From assembly GCA_035048485.1 (NCBI GenBank), contig CM068593.1, positions 3,972,651 to 4,036,650 on the forward strand: 64,000 nt of DNA. The letters are read 5' to 3'. Source of the DNA: Pteria penguin (taxonomy: Eukaryota > Mollusca > Bivalvia > Pterioida > Pteriidae). Of the stretch, positions 10,376 through 21,190 are shown in pieces (the first letter of the stretch is position 1; each line of letters begins with the position of its first letter). The notes under the pieces are model-generated. The model ran no database searches. It saw only the letters and a list, made by a program, of their open reading frames with translations, and was not told the origin of the DNA. Both the position numbers and the translations under genes were made by a program.

Positions 10376-10995
10376 TGTTATACCACATGAAAGATTTTAA
10401 TGAAACAATGTAGGTGTATACATGAGGTACTATAGGTTCTCTATCAATTTTGTACATTGTATCTAAATTGGTCAACAGATGATGCCACCATGTCTAGAAA
10501 ATAAGCGTCACAATGGTACATATACCACTTGGTAATTAAAATATCGAGAGTAGCGGTTCAAATCCAGTTGTGGTCAAAATTCTTTTTTCGTTTCTTTACA
10601 ATCTAAATAAGTTTTTAGATGTTTCTCAACACTCAGCATATGAAATCAAATCATTTTAAGTTTGATCTGGACAATATTTGAAATAATTGTTGTTCATGAC
10701 CCAGATTTAAAATCAGTCAACAAAAGGCCCCACCTTAAGAAAATGAATAACTTGTTGCCCTGAATGACATCTTGCAGAGACAAAGGAATGCTTAATATCA
10801 AAATCACCTGAATGGATGAGCAAAAACGTGTTGTTTTTTTTTTATTCTAGTCTGAAATAAAATTTGACATATTTTCAACATTTGTGTTGACTTAGTCGCA
10901 GTAATTCAAAAATAGATAAATTTTTCCTTCCTACATGACTGATAATGTAGGTACACAGATGAGCGATATAGCCCAGTTGGGCCTCTTTGTTTTGT
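10376..10995 (+). mobile_element. Non-autonomous dispersed element ending GGGCCTC
   Basis: Pieces such as GGTACTATAGGTTCTC and GTCAACAGATGATGCCACCA resemble the element at 6.4 kb. The right end GAGCGATATAGCCCAGTTGG followed by GCCTCTTTG is the usual terminus of the abundant bivalve repeat that begins CACCTGAGCC. No gene is present. A B-box-like GGTTCAAATCC occurs near 10557. Confidence 0.5.
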
Positions 10996-11050
10996 TTTTG
11001 TTTGTTTGTTTTTTGTTTGTTTGTTTGTTTGTTTTTTTTTTTTTTTTGTT
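10983..11050 (+). repeat. TTTG-rich and poly-T low-complexity tract
   Basis: Repeated GTTT units run into a T homopolymer directly after the dispersed element. It may be the tail of that insertion. Confidence 0.7.
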
Positions 11051-11059
11051 TTGGTTTTC

Positions 11060-11925
11060 TTTTACTGTAGATAACGTTAAATAGTATTACCTTTAAAATA
11101 TATCATGCAAAGCATGGTAATTTAATTTACAATCATTTGATATATTTCTGCTTTGTTTTGTTTCAGAATAGCTGTTGAGGCTCATGTTGTGCTTAACATA
11201 GACCAATCACCATGTACATTCAATTTCCGCAATTTACATTACACCATTTTAATCCACCATTAATCACTCTATTGGTATCTTAAAAGACTGTTGGATTGTA
11301 CTGTATCTGAAAAGAGGGATATCTATAAACAAGTACATGGTTCATCATGGAAACCAGTTTATGTCAATTATTAATTATTATTACAGATGCTGCAATAAAT
11401 AATCAGTTAAAGATATATATATAACAGGACATGCCATCATAATTTAGAGGAAAACATTGAAAAATAAGTGCCCTACAGGATTACAAAATATCTAGTAGAA
11501 TTTATAATGATAGAATAATAGTAAAGATCATATAATTATAACCTTTTTTCTAAGATTTTTTACTTTTAATATATATTTATTGATAATTTTATTGTGTATT
11601 GGAACTTCAGTTTATTGAATAAACTATAAACAAAGGAAGATAACTCTAGTGGAATTTCCTTTTATTTTTTGTCTTATATGAACCTACCCTCAGTCCGCAG
11701 AAGATTTGCTCGCTGAAAATACTTTTACCCTTGATATGAAAAATACTGACCACTAATAACGTTACCTGTCCACAGATAGTTTATAAATTGCATTTCAACC
11801 AAACAATTCAGATCTTTGGCCATCTATTATATAGATCTGATCAATTTTTACTGGGATCAAATCTAAATTTCGTATTCAAATTCCTGACTAAGCGTCATTT
11901 TTTTCATTTTAGACTCCTGTCTGTT
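11060..11925. other. AT-rich DNA without recognised features
   Basis: No gene or clear repeat is seen. Only short frames are present. Confidence 0.4.
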
Positions 11926-11929
11926 ACGA

Positions 11930-12425
11930 GGACAACATAATTACGTCTACTCTGCTAATCATAAAATTGGAGAATTTTATTGTAACACGTGTTCATACAT
12001 ATATCCGACATCTAAATCTACTGAAAATCACGCCATATATCAGCTTCCCCTACCCGTCATTAACCCCTCAGTGAATAACGAGAACAAAATCCCTTCTGAT
12101 TTTTCTCAAAACACTTGACAGTGAGCTGTCTTATCGTAACTGGGAAAAAGCAGAGAGGGTAAAGGATCAACGGAAAGGCTTTAAACGCGCACCTTTACCA
12201 AGAAGTGACAAGAAATTCTCACGACAAGATGATACTGGTAATATAAAAGCCAAATTCTGCAGTAACATCACTGTCAAAAGGTCTGAAGATCAAAAACGTG
12301 TTGATGTCCGTAGTGTATTGACTGTGTCTGGTCATATGTTCGTAGTAGATTATAATAACGCGATGATCGAGTTGTTGAATGATAGCGGTGCTTTCTTGTC
12401 ATTTACTGCTCTCGCGTGTCAGTGA
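11930..12425 (+). pseudogene. TRIM/NHL-like pseudogene, B-box to first propeller strand
   Basis: Two open stretches in different frames look like the middle of a TRIM-type protein. The first reads HKIGEFYCNTC...PTSKSTENHAIYQL, which resembles a decayed B-box zinc finger (later Cys missing). The second, about 100 codons to a TGA near 12424, contains ITVKRSEDQKRVDVRSVLTV and SGHMFVVDYNNAMIELLND, which fits the start of an NHL-like propeller. Neither stretch begins with a usable ATG. Together with the C-terminal propeller part at 15.4-16.07 kb on the same strand it may be one broken TRIM/NHL copy whose middle was lost or displaced. The family call is from memory of bivalve TRIM proteins and is moderate. 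Confidence 0.5.
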
Positions 12426-12429
12426 CGAC

Positions 12430-13750
12430 ACATTTCCTACATCCTAGTGAGGCCCATCGCAAATGACTAAGTTCAAATTAATCAAAATGCGTTGTTTGCA
12501 ATGTTTGCATCAATAATTTATCGGGAAATATTTTTAACATGTAAATCAAAATCATATCATTAGAATATTCATTGTGTTTTCTTCTCATTTCTTAAATTTC
12601 ATCTCATTTGGAGTAGAAATAAAGAAATTAGGGCAATTTGAAAATAGCTAAAATCATTAAAATATCTAACGATACCGCGGAGGTACAGCGAGGTGTTTAT
12701 TTTGCCTTATAATTCACGGCGCGCTTAGAATCAATGAGTATATAAGCGGTATGTTCAGTGGCGTTGTTCGGGGTCACGGTTGTATCAAATCCAGTGAAGT
12801 AAGGTTTTTCAGGTAGATACGTCCATTACCTGTAAACAGCTGATCGCCGAAGCGAAAAAGATGAGCGATGCGGGCACACATAAGTTTTTTAAGTATATAA
12901 TTTTCAGTTTTTAATTTATTTTTGCCGGCCCAATATATGCGATAAGTATGTTTCCCCCGTTTCATTTGATACCATTTTTATGAAAATATACCTAGAAATG
13001 ACTACAAACATTTGAAAATAAAAAGATAGCGTCTTCCTCTTTGCCAAAACAACGGTCCGCCATATTGTTTTCACGAGTCATTTGATTACATCGATATACA
13101 GAGTAAACAATCGTACATTATAAAGTTCTCAAATAAGAGAACACATAACGAAAACGAGGTCTATAGAAGTAATTATGATTATCCTATTTGTGAAAAAATT
13201 ACCCCGTAGCTATTATTTACAGTTTTATTTCTCAAAAGTTTCATTTTATCATTCATGATGTAATTGAAAGAATGGCGTGGGCGCGCGGGTTAATACTTAC
13301 ATGTACCATGAATGATTTTTACATTCGAATTGATAGTTATTGGTATTTACATTAATTAAATATTTGACGATTTCATATAGTCTATTGTAATTTTGTAGCT
13401 CTATTAATACGATTTTAAACGTGTTTCCTCTGACTCGGGGCGACCTCCACGTATTGTCGTATAGAATAATGTAACGTTACAGAAATACACATTTCAATGT
13501 AATAAATACCAAGACATATATTGTGCGGTAAAATAAGACATCATTTCATCATTTAGTTTACATTGACCCCACTGTTTACAACTTCAGACTTACATTTTAA
13601 TTGCAGATAAGTCTAGACCTCTGCGAAAGGAAAGGGGGGGGGGTTAATTTATTCATATTTAAGGAAGACATTTTTTGTTAAAGGAAAAATGACGAGACTA
13701 AGAGTCTATTCTGATTAAAATGATTTGGATTTAATCCTCTTTAGTTAATT
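12430..13750. other. AT-rich intergenic DNA
   Basis: No supported gene. A minus-strand frame of 63 codons at 12774-12965 matches nothing recognised and has no context. A G-run occurs near 13638. Confidence 0.4.
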
Positions 13751-13762
13751 TTGATATTTATA

Positions 13763-13932
13763 TCAGTGGCGAATCCAGAATTTCCGAAATGGGAAAAGGG
13801 CAGGGGGGGGGGGGGCGCACAAGTGAATGTCCAATATAAACCAAAATACTCTGCCAGTTTAGGGGCGAAATCTTACTCATAATTGTGGCAAAAAGGGGGG
13901 GGGGGCGATCCCTATAAATCCGCCACTGTAGA
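13763..13932. repeat. Short inverted-end repeat with G-runs (MITE-like)
   Basis: The segment starts CAGTGGCGAATCCAGAATTT and ends with ATAAATCCGCCACTG, giving opposed CAGTGGCG termini around two G-rich runs. Similar CAGTGGCGGA ends are seen at 62.3 kb, with a matching GGATCCGCCCCTG at 62.9 kb. It looks like a small non-autonomous DNA element. Confidence 0.5.
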
Positions 13933-13934
13933 AA

Positions 13935-15355
13935 TTAAAATGAGAGCACAAGTATATAACAATGAGAGAACAAGTTATGTTAATGTACTACGAATGCCAA
14001 TCGTCGCGTGACCAAAGATTCACGAAAAAAAAAAAAAAGAAATAAAGGTTTTTAATTTGTAATTTTTATCTAGATAACTGTGTATTGAAGATTTTATAGA
14101 ATATAATTCTAATTTTAATATTCCCCCGATATACCTGTAATTGGCACTCGAAAACGTATGTTTTTCAGTACAGCTCTCATGAAAACACCAGCGACAGCGT
14201 TGACACTTCGTCATGTGCAATCAGATGGCCAGTCCCGAGACCTTTAATAGTTGACTTCCTAATCAAGTTGCAATATTTTCAATATATCGAGGGCATATCG
14301 GGGTAACGTCGTCTAGGGCGATCACCTGTCACCTGTGCGGCTAAATTATTACGTAATATCACCTCAACCGGCTGTTTGACCCAGCAAATATCAACCTTCA
14401 TTTCGTACATTTTAACAGCTTTCAAGATATTAATTAATGATCTTAACAAACTGGGTATTCATATTAATGAAAGACAAGGACTAATTATCAGGTTTCCTGT
14501 TAATTGTGAAGGATTATCATGAAGGAGACATAAAGAACAGGAATTGAAATCAACCAAACTTTACGACAATTTGTATTTATGAAGAGTTTATATTTGAGAT
14601 TTTAACACTTTTAATAAAAGTTTTTATGTTTTTAAAATCATGAATATAATACATATAGTAGATTAATATAAAAAAAATAAGCTATACTATGATAAATTAA
14701 AATGTGTGTGGTATCCGCCCCTGATTTAGGTAAAAATGTTTTTGCTTATACAGAGCTTATTTTTTGTCATACAATCTAAATTCCTTCAAATATCCTTCTA
14801 AGTAAACATTTTTAATAAGTTTTTACATTATTATGAATCCTTGTATGAATTTTTAGAAAAATGACCTTGGACATTTGGACTTCCTCATTTTCATCAAAGT
14901 AAAAAACCATTCTGAGTCAAGTTTAAGAGATTATATTTGAGAAAATAAGACTTACAACCAATGTTTTTATCTTTTTTCGTAATACATGTAGTACATAAAG
15001 TAGATTAATATAAATAAATCACAAATTTTATGCATAACTGATTAAGTTATACACTCATAAAATTGCGAGGTTGTGCATTTTCATTTGCTCGAAAAAGGTG
15101 TGAAAATGCAATATTGTCCATTTTCAAATCCTCATATCTTGTAAAGTACTCGAGATAAACCGGTGAAATTTTCAGAGTTTCTTGACTATAAAACATGCTT
15201 TGTAACTTATTTATTCTTTGGTATATTGTGATACAAATAAATTATTTATAGGTATCTAAAAAGTGTATCTCATGTATTTTTAAGGAAAGAGTTTGGGCCT
15301 CCCTATACATGCGGCGGCGGAAACAAAGCGTACATATTGTATACACACCCGTGTT
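13935..15355. other. AT-rich DNA without recognised features
   Basis: Nothing supported. A small Cys-containing minus-strand frame at 14020-14220 has no known domain. Confidence 0.4.
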
Positions 15356-15360
15356 TTATA

Positions 15361-16070
15361 CAGGGGCATCAATACCATTACTATACAGGACAGGTAGGGG
15401 GAACACGTCAAAGATATAAAACCAGAGAAAGCATTCGTAAAGGAGATGACACTCGGGTGGGATATATATACATATATATGTATACACAGTCAGACAGTAA
15501 CACTTAGTGATGTTACATACCGGGTGGAGCATGGCGCGTGGGGTATCATGTATGACGGGACGTACTATTGTGTGGTACACAGGGGCCACATCATCATCAC
15601 GATACTGGACAGGCATGGACAGCATGTCAGGCACATAAAACTAGAGAAAGCATTCGGGAAGGAGATAACACTCGGCTGTGATATCTATATGGACGACCAC
15701 TCCCATAATATATACGTGCCGTGCCAGGGTATAAATCGTGGTGTAATATGTGTGTCAGTTCATGCTGATCCGCTATGGTTCACCCCCATACCATCTGCTC
15801 TGTGGGGGTATAACAGAAATACGCGGCGTATTGTGTGTAGCTGATGTCTCTGTTTGTTGTTTACATTCATTATCAATAGCGGGACAGTGAGAAAGTAAAT
15901 TGATGGAGAGGAAAGTCTTGGGTAGCAAGCCTCAGTACATATATTTTGACGGTCAATGGGGAAAGCTGTAGGTCAGCTACAATACCTACACAGACAAAGA
16001 TGACGTGATATCCCTGTATTCCGTCACGTGCTGTAGATAGTATACACTGTACACTGTGTGTCTGTGTAGA
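15361..16070 (+). pseudogene. TRIM/NHL-like pseudogene, C-terminal propeller
   Basis: The longest open part (15446-15844) reads through propeller-like strands such as VEHGAWGIMYDGTYYCVVH, HIIITILDRHGQHVRHIK, HNIYVPCQGINRGVICVSV and ADPLWFTPIPSALWG. It then loses frame by an inserted base, compared with the intact exon at 3-341. Further stops follow (TGA after AGQ, TAG after GKL), although similarity to the intact copy continues to about 16070, into its 3' UTR. A stretch of about 110 bases is present twice, at 15361 and 15582 (both with CCAGAGAAAG/CTAGAGAAAG then CATTCG and GGAGAT.ACACTCGG), so a local duplication also occurred. The right edge is cut by a hammerhead repeat. Confidence 0.7.
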
Positions 16071-16074
16071 TAAT

Positions 16075-16385
16075 ATAACTACTGCTGGTGGACTGATATT
16101 CCCCGAGGGCATCATAAGTCTAGTTTTCAGTGTTTTTGTACTGACTTGAAATATATACTTAAAATTTTCCGTCATGAAATTATGTAAATCACTCTGAAAG
16201 TAAGGAGTATCTCCCTCATGCATAGCTCTGTCCTTAGATTGATTCTTTGTTTCACTTTTTCGGTCATTTTGGTTTCAATACTGCTCTTAAAATATTTATA
16301 GATGAGAATGCCAACCATTCGGCCACGAGCATCACTGAAGAGACATAAGTTGTCGAAATGCGCATCTGGTGCACAAAATTAAAAG
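16075..16385 (+). mobile_element. Hammerhead-ribozyme repeat unit (retrozyme- or Penelope-derived), plus copy
   Basis: The unit begins in ACTGCTGGTGGACTGATATT and runs through TCAGTGTTTTTGTACTGAC, CTCCCTCATGCATAGCTC and GGTTTCAATACTGCTCTT to an intact hammerhead at 16329-16372. It matches, in reverse, the units at 39.3-39.8 kb over its full length. It has no coding capacity. The left side is truncated where it joins the TRIM/NHL pseudogene. Confidence 0.75.
16329..16372 (+). ncRNA. Hammerhead ribozyme, intact core
   Basis: Type I hammerhead order is complete: stem I GCAUCA, core CUGAAGA, stem II GACA/UGUC with loop UAAGU, core GAAA, palindromic stem III AUGC/GCAU, cleavage site AUC, then UGGUGC pairing back to stem I. 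All invariant core bases are present. The very short stem III is typical of retroelement hammerheads and suggests activity as a dimer. Confidence 0.8.
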
Positions 16386-16429
16386 ATATGTATTTTTTAT
16401 ATTTATTATTACATGAATGGAAAAATTCT

Positions 16430-17010
16430 GTTTGTCTCTTTATACAGGCAGTATGAAGAAGAACATTGTCAAAGGAGGGAACTCTTTTGTACCTTCTTTT
16501 GACTATAGTGTCGCCACCTGTAAAGAGGTCTGGACGAAAACAACAGAATTTTAAGGGGATCATAAGTGATTTATTTCTACCAAGATTTAATAAACTCCTT
16601 CCAACATTTTTGCAGAAAAATGTGAAAAATGGCCTATCCCCCCCCCCTTTTTTTTTGAAGTCTTAAAAATTGATAAAAAATATTACTTACCATAATTATG
16701 ATCAAAATAGTCTTTAAGAAATCACCAATATCAATTAACTGAAAAAGAAGACACTTTCTGCATTGAAATTAATAAGTCCAGAAACACGTCAAAAAACCAA
16801 AAAAAAACCTAACTTTCTATTTGACAGATCTTAACCCCAAACACAATTTTAGTAGGGGACCTTGAGGATATCATTCATACAAAGTTTGATCCAAATCTGC
16901 AATGCAGTTTCAGAGAAGAATTTGAAAATGTGAAAAAGTTAACGACAGACGGACGACGCACTATGACTATAGCTTACTTTAGCCTTTGGCTCAGGTGAGC
17001 TAAAATCAGT
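16430..17010 (-). mobile_element. Non-autonomous dispersed element, minus-strand copy
   Basis: Read on the minus strand it starts TTAGCTCACCTGAGCCAAAG and has CGTCCGTCTGTCGTTAAC, then GTTAATTGATATTGGTGA, ATCATAATTATGGTAAGT and CGTCCAGACCTCTTTACAGG. It shares blocks with the plus copy at 6.32-6.95 kb. It is non-coding. Confidence 0.6.
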
Positions 17011-17699
17011 GCACTGTTTACAAAAAAGTAGTTATCCCATGCAGAATCTCTGTGAAAAATCTCTTTGTCCCATGTTGTATGGTCATAAAAAGAATGTATG
17101 TCCCATCACATGTTGCACCGGTCCCACCCCGGTGATAAATATTGCATAGTCCCATAGGAGATAATGTGTGAAAATGCAAAATTGCTTTGCAGTACTGTTG
17201 GGTTGGTAACTTTCACGTTACACCAAATTCTCTAAGTCTCATATAAGTGAATGGATATGTTCTTGAAGTATAGAATATAGAATAATGGCATCATAAACTT
17301 CATAGCATTCATATCCGTGTTAATACTACGTTGTTTGAAATGCGAATGCCAAGCATATATTTTGTAAGTTTAAAGAGAACACTATCAGTGAAAAGACCAA
17401 AGACTCACAGAAAACGATTCTTGGTCCCCTACCGGAGAGGACGTTGGTGTTTGTCATTCAGTGATAGATTATGTAAACTGCTGGCATGGAATTGTGTCTG
17501 GGGTCAAAAGGTCAATTTTGTAGGAGTGGCTCCGATGAATACCGTTAAAATGATTGCCTGCAAAGTAGAGTTAAAGTAATGAATAGAACGAGGAAAATAT
17601 AGCAATAAACTATGTGTTTATTAGTTCATATGCACGATGGGAACTGCCGAATATCTATAATTGTAATTACAATAATTTTATATCAGATTACTCTACAGG
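17011..17699. other. Intergenic DNA, no recognised gene
   Basis: A plus-strand frame of 82 codons (17331-17579) is open but matches nothing known and has no splice or start support. No clear repeats are seen. Confidence 0.35.
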
Positions 17700-17942
17700 T
17701 AATGTAATCCATGTATTACACGATTTGACTCTTTCTACGGGGTATATGTGACGGGTGTTGCTAGCAAGCAGGAGATGCTCACTCTCCCCGGGCACCTGAT
17801 CTCACTCCATCACAGGGGTTCACATATGCTCTTCAAGTAGACTTATTTTGTTATTTTCCATTTGTTTTTCATTTTCACTGATTTTGTATGTCCTATGGTT
17901 TCATGATTTTTGGACTTGTGGTTTGGATTTATCCATCATCTT
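17700..17942 (+). repeat. Naiad-type 3' tail, solo copy
   Basis: About 235 bases beginning GTATATGTGACGGGTGTTGC and containing GGGCACCTGATCTCACTCCA are almost identical to 20.98-21.18 kb, where they follow a reverse transcriptase fragment. Strong 5' truncation is usual for such elements. Confidence 0.75.
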
Positions 17943-18023
17943 TACATTAAGCCGATTAAGGTATCGTAAAGCTATACGAATTTGGACATTGAAAGTACAC
18001 AATGCTTTTTATATACTTCATAG

Positions 18024-18188
18024 ACGGTTTCCCCGAGACAATTTCCAACACAACGACGTTTGATGTCAGTCATGGCACAGGGTTATGGAGGAAAGCTATC
18101 TACACCTGCCATCCTGGATCCAGTTTGGAAGGCGATGCTAACATTAGCTGTATGGGAGACAGTGCTTGGGGATATCCATGCTTTACTT
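18024..18188 (+). CDS. Sushi/CCP-like exon, probably partial domain
   Basis: The 165-base interval lies between an AG acceptor (CTTCATAG) and a GTAAAA donor, starts and ends in phase 1 and is open throughout. The translated segment has YTCHPGSSLEGDANISCMGD and SAWGYPCFTC, the second half of a complement-control-protein (sushi) domain with its Cys, Gly and Trp pattern. Such domains occur in secreted or membrane adhesion and immune proteins, and sushi exons are characteristically 1-1 phase. The first Cys of the usual four is not visible, so the exon is either atypical or decaying. No neighbouring exons were found. It sits between a solo retroelement tail and an AAT microsatellite, so it may be an isolated relic. 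Confidence 0.5.
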
Positions 18189-18246
18189 GTAAAATAAATA
18201 TAAAATTTATTATTTAATTGCTAGGATTGGAATTACCTATCGAAAA

Positions 18247-18328
<82 letters not shown>

Positions 18329-18382
18329 TAATAATAATTAGAATTATACTAAAATAATAATAGTAATAATAATAATAATAAT
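18247..18382 (+). repeat. (AAT)n microsatellite
   Basis: More than 30 near-perfect AAT triplets with a few interruptions. Confidence 0.95.
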
Positions 18383-18419
18383 GATATGACGATCAACAAG
18401 AATAAGGATAATAATCTGA

Positions 18420-19215
18420 GAACACTTCAATATGCTTTTTGTGGTTTTCAGGTTTAAACATGGTATAGTATTATGACATTAAGGATAGATTCTCATAAGT
18501 TACAACCTTGCAGCATAAGTAATCTGTTGATCCTTGTATTCTGTATGGAGGGTTATAATTTACTAAAAGGGTGACAGTGACTCTACGACAGTGCCTGTCT
18601 AAAACCTTTAAGATGAGACAAAGTCCAAAGCTTTTAACTGCTAATCGGGATTCATGCAGCTCATGGACCTAAGCTCGCATTCAGATGGACAGAGTTCAAT
18701 CTGCTGATTTATAATTCTATATTATGAAATTTCTAGAAATTTTCTCTGTTATTGGTTCTATATGTATCTAAAAATAAAAAAAAAGTTTTTATTGTTGATT
18801 CGCATGGGTTTGAAAAAGCAATAAATGGGTATGCCAATTTAGGTAATAGAATAGTTTTAACCACACTTATCTACCATTCGTACTTAAATGGCTGATTCAA
18901 TTATATTATTTCTTGTAATGTTATAGGAAAATTTAAATTCCTCTGTCTGTGACAAATCAGTAGAAAACTTTTACCCAAATGTTTGAAAAGACCAGTTTAA
19001 GTTATATTCTTCACATAATCAGAATTTTGAGGAATTTCTAATAATGAATGTTTTAATGTAGTTAGGCCTCTGACCTGAAAATTTTGCATATTGACCAATA
19101 AGAATCAGAGACTTTCATAAAGAATAATCTGAACTATCCACTAAGAAAGCTGTACCATCCATATATTGTAGAACTCTCTATTCATTATTGCAGATAATAT
19201 TCCCCCTTCGTATTT
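18420..19215. other. AT-rich DNA without recognised features
   Basis: No supported genes or tandem arrays. Confidence 0.4.
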
Positions 19216-19219
19216 TTAT

Positions 19220-19352
19220 TTCCCAGAGTAAAATTGCCAAAATGGTACACATTGTAAGAAAGTTTATAATGATATATGATCCCCCTGCCTACGGACCTAT
19301 CTAATTGACCGTCCTTAGTGGATATCGTCATTGCAATGCAATTGAATAATTA
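19220..19352 (-). repeat. Dispersed repeat fragment (GACGGTCA family)
   Basis: On the minus strand, CGATATCCACTAAGGACGG followed by TCAATTAGAT parallels ACGATACCCGACTTAAGACG and GTCAATTAGAA at 48.8 kb and the copy at 6.97 kb. Confidence 0.45.
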
Positions 19353-19355
19353 TTA

Positions 19356-19385
19356 TGCTCCCCGAATACTTTCGGGGGAGCATAT
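19356..19385. repeat. Short inverted repeat, GCTCCCC...GGGGGAGC hairpin
   Basis: TGCTCCCCGAA faces TTCGGGGGAGCAT across a three- to four-base loop. It starts a known style of bivalve repeat and directly precedes the tandem units at 19.39 kb. Confidence 0.6.
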
Positions 19386-19850
19386 ATTCGCTGTCGTGTT
19401 TGTGTGTCTGTCCGTCCATCCGAGATCATATCTCCTATACCTTTCATAAGAATTTGATCATACTTCATTAAAATATTATTTAGGTTAAGGGCTTGGGGAA
19501 AAAGGTCACTCAAAGTCATTTCTGAAAGGTCAAGGTCACTTATTAACTATGAATTTAAATATTATGCAGTACGCATATCTGCAACACTTTTTATCAGAAT
19601 TTGATCATACTTCACCAAAATGCTGTTTAAGTTAAGGACTTTTGGACAAAGGTCACTCAATGTCATTTCTGAAAGTGAAGGTCACTTATTAACTATGACT
19701 TAAAATACCATGCAGTACGCATATCTCCTACACCTTTCATCAGAATTTGATCATACTTCACCAAAATGTTATTAAGGTTAAGATCTTTTGGACAAAGGTC
19801 ACTCAAGGTCATTTCTGAAAGGTCATGTTCACGATAAAAAGTTTAACTAA
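19386..19850 (+). repeat. Tandem repeat of about 144 bp, three copies
   Basis: Each copy holds ATATCTCCTA(T/C)ACC, TTTCATCAGAATTTGATCAT, ACTTCA..AAAAT, GGTCACTCAA.GTCATTTCTG and AAGGTCAAGGTCACTTATT. Copies start near 19430, 19574 and 19718. Non-coding. Confidence 0.75.
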
Positions 19851-19945
19851 TCAATTTCACTCATTTTAGTTTAAGATATTGTGATGACATGTTTTTTAAA
19901 CTTTAAACTTTCTTGATTTTACAATTTAGAAACAAGTTGGTTTTT

Positions 19946-19974
19946 TATTTATTTATTTATTTATTTATTTATTA
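19946..19974 (+). repeat. (TTTA)n microsatellite
   Basis: About seven TTTA units. Confidence 0.9.
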
Positions 19975-20283
19975 ACATATATAAACCCTTTTATAATTTC
20001 CACATATCCCGGGTCAGGATATGCTGAAAACAAAAATTACAATATAGTAGAAGAAAATATAATCATTGCAAGGATTTTCTTTTATTTTGCATTTTGTTAG
20101 AAAATGATTTGTACAAAAAATATCATTGAATAATTTATAGTTAAACTCTGAAACTTATTTATTATTGATGTATTTCATTTTGTTAAGGTAATTTAATGGC
20201 CAATGGTATTTTTCTATATGATACTCTCGAGAAAAGAAGTTTTTTTTTTAATTTTATAATGAAGTTGTTCCATATGGGTTGAA

Positions 20284-21190
20284 GTAATAGCTCAGTATTT
20301 GGCTGACATATTCCTTTACTCATACGAAGCTGAATTCATTCAGTCTTTGCTTTTGCAAGGACAAAAACAATTGGCTCTTGGCTTCAATTTTACTTACAGA
20401 TATATAGATGACTTGCTTTCAATTAATAATCCTTCATTCGCGGATTACCGTAGCATCATCTATCCAAGTGAACTGGAGGTCAAAGAAACCAAAGAAAGTA
20501 GTAATTCTACTTCGTATTTAGATATTATGTTGTCTTTCGACATTAATGGTCAATTGAACACCTCACTCTATGACAAACGTGACGATTTCAATTTCGCTAT
20601 CACAAACTTTCCTTTCATAAGTAGCAACATTCCATCATCGCCCGCATACGGCGTATTCATATCTCAGTTAATACGTTATTCCAGAGCATGTTCAAATTAC
20701 AGTGACTTTGTTCTGAGGGCTAGGCGACTTTCAGTTAAGCTGCTCAACCAGGGTTGTATATGTGCTAGACTAGCAACGTCACTGAGGAAATTCTATGGTC
20801 GTTACGAGACTCTTATTACTCCATATGATATCTCGTTATATAGACTTTTAAATGATATTCTGGACTGAGACCGATTCCGATCATTTTTCACAGATTTGAC
20901 ACCTTCTATACTAGAAGGTTACCTACTTCGACTTCTCCATATATAAATACATATGGAATTTACACGATCTGACTTTTTCTACTGGGTATATGTGACGGGT
21001 GTTGCTAGCAAGCAGGAGATGCTCACTCTCCCCGGGCACCTGATCTCACTCCATCACAGGGGTTCACATATGCTCTTCAAGTAGACATATTTTGTTATTT
21101 TCCATTTTTTTTCATTTTCACTGATTTTGTATGTCCTCTGGTTTTATGATTTTTGGACTTGTGGTTTGAATTTATCCATCAATTTTTACA
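20284..21190 (+). mobile_element. 5'-truncated Naiad-type retroelement with 3' tail
   Basis: A reverse transcriptase fragment (20299-20868) is followed by an untranslated tail ending near 21180 with GATTTTTGGACTTGTGG. The tail is shared with 17.70-17.94 kb. The insertion starts abruptly inside the reverse transcriptase at the position of LADLFLYSYE, as expected for incomplete reverse transcription. It abuts the 3' end of the LINE at 21.19 kb. Confidence 0.8.
20299..20868 (+). pseudogene. Reverse transcriptase C-terminal part, Penelope-like (Naiad type)
   Basis: An open frame of 189 codons with no ATG at its start (the first codon is TTG, internal Leu). It holds DIFLYSYEAEFIQ, motif C YRYIDDLLSINN with both catalytic Asp residues, TSYLDIML, YDKRDDFNFAITNFPF and the thumb segment AYGVFISQLIRYSRACSNY ending in LRKFYGRYETLI. 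The order matches the Penelope-like reverse transcriptase of the copies at 2 and 8 kb. Fingers, motif A and endonuclease are absent, so it cannot work alone. The lack of frameshifts or stops suggests a fairly recent insertion. Confidence 0.8.

Noticed and set aside
17331..17579. 82-codon frame as a gene
   Set aside because: No recognised domain, no splice or polyadenylation context, and length near chance expectation.
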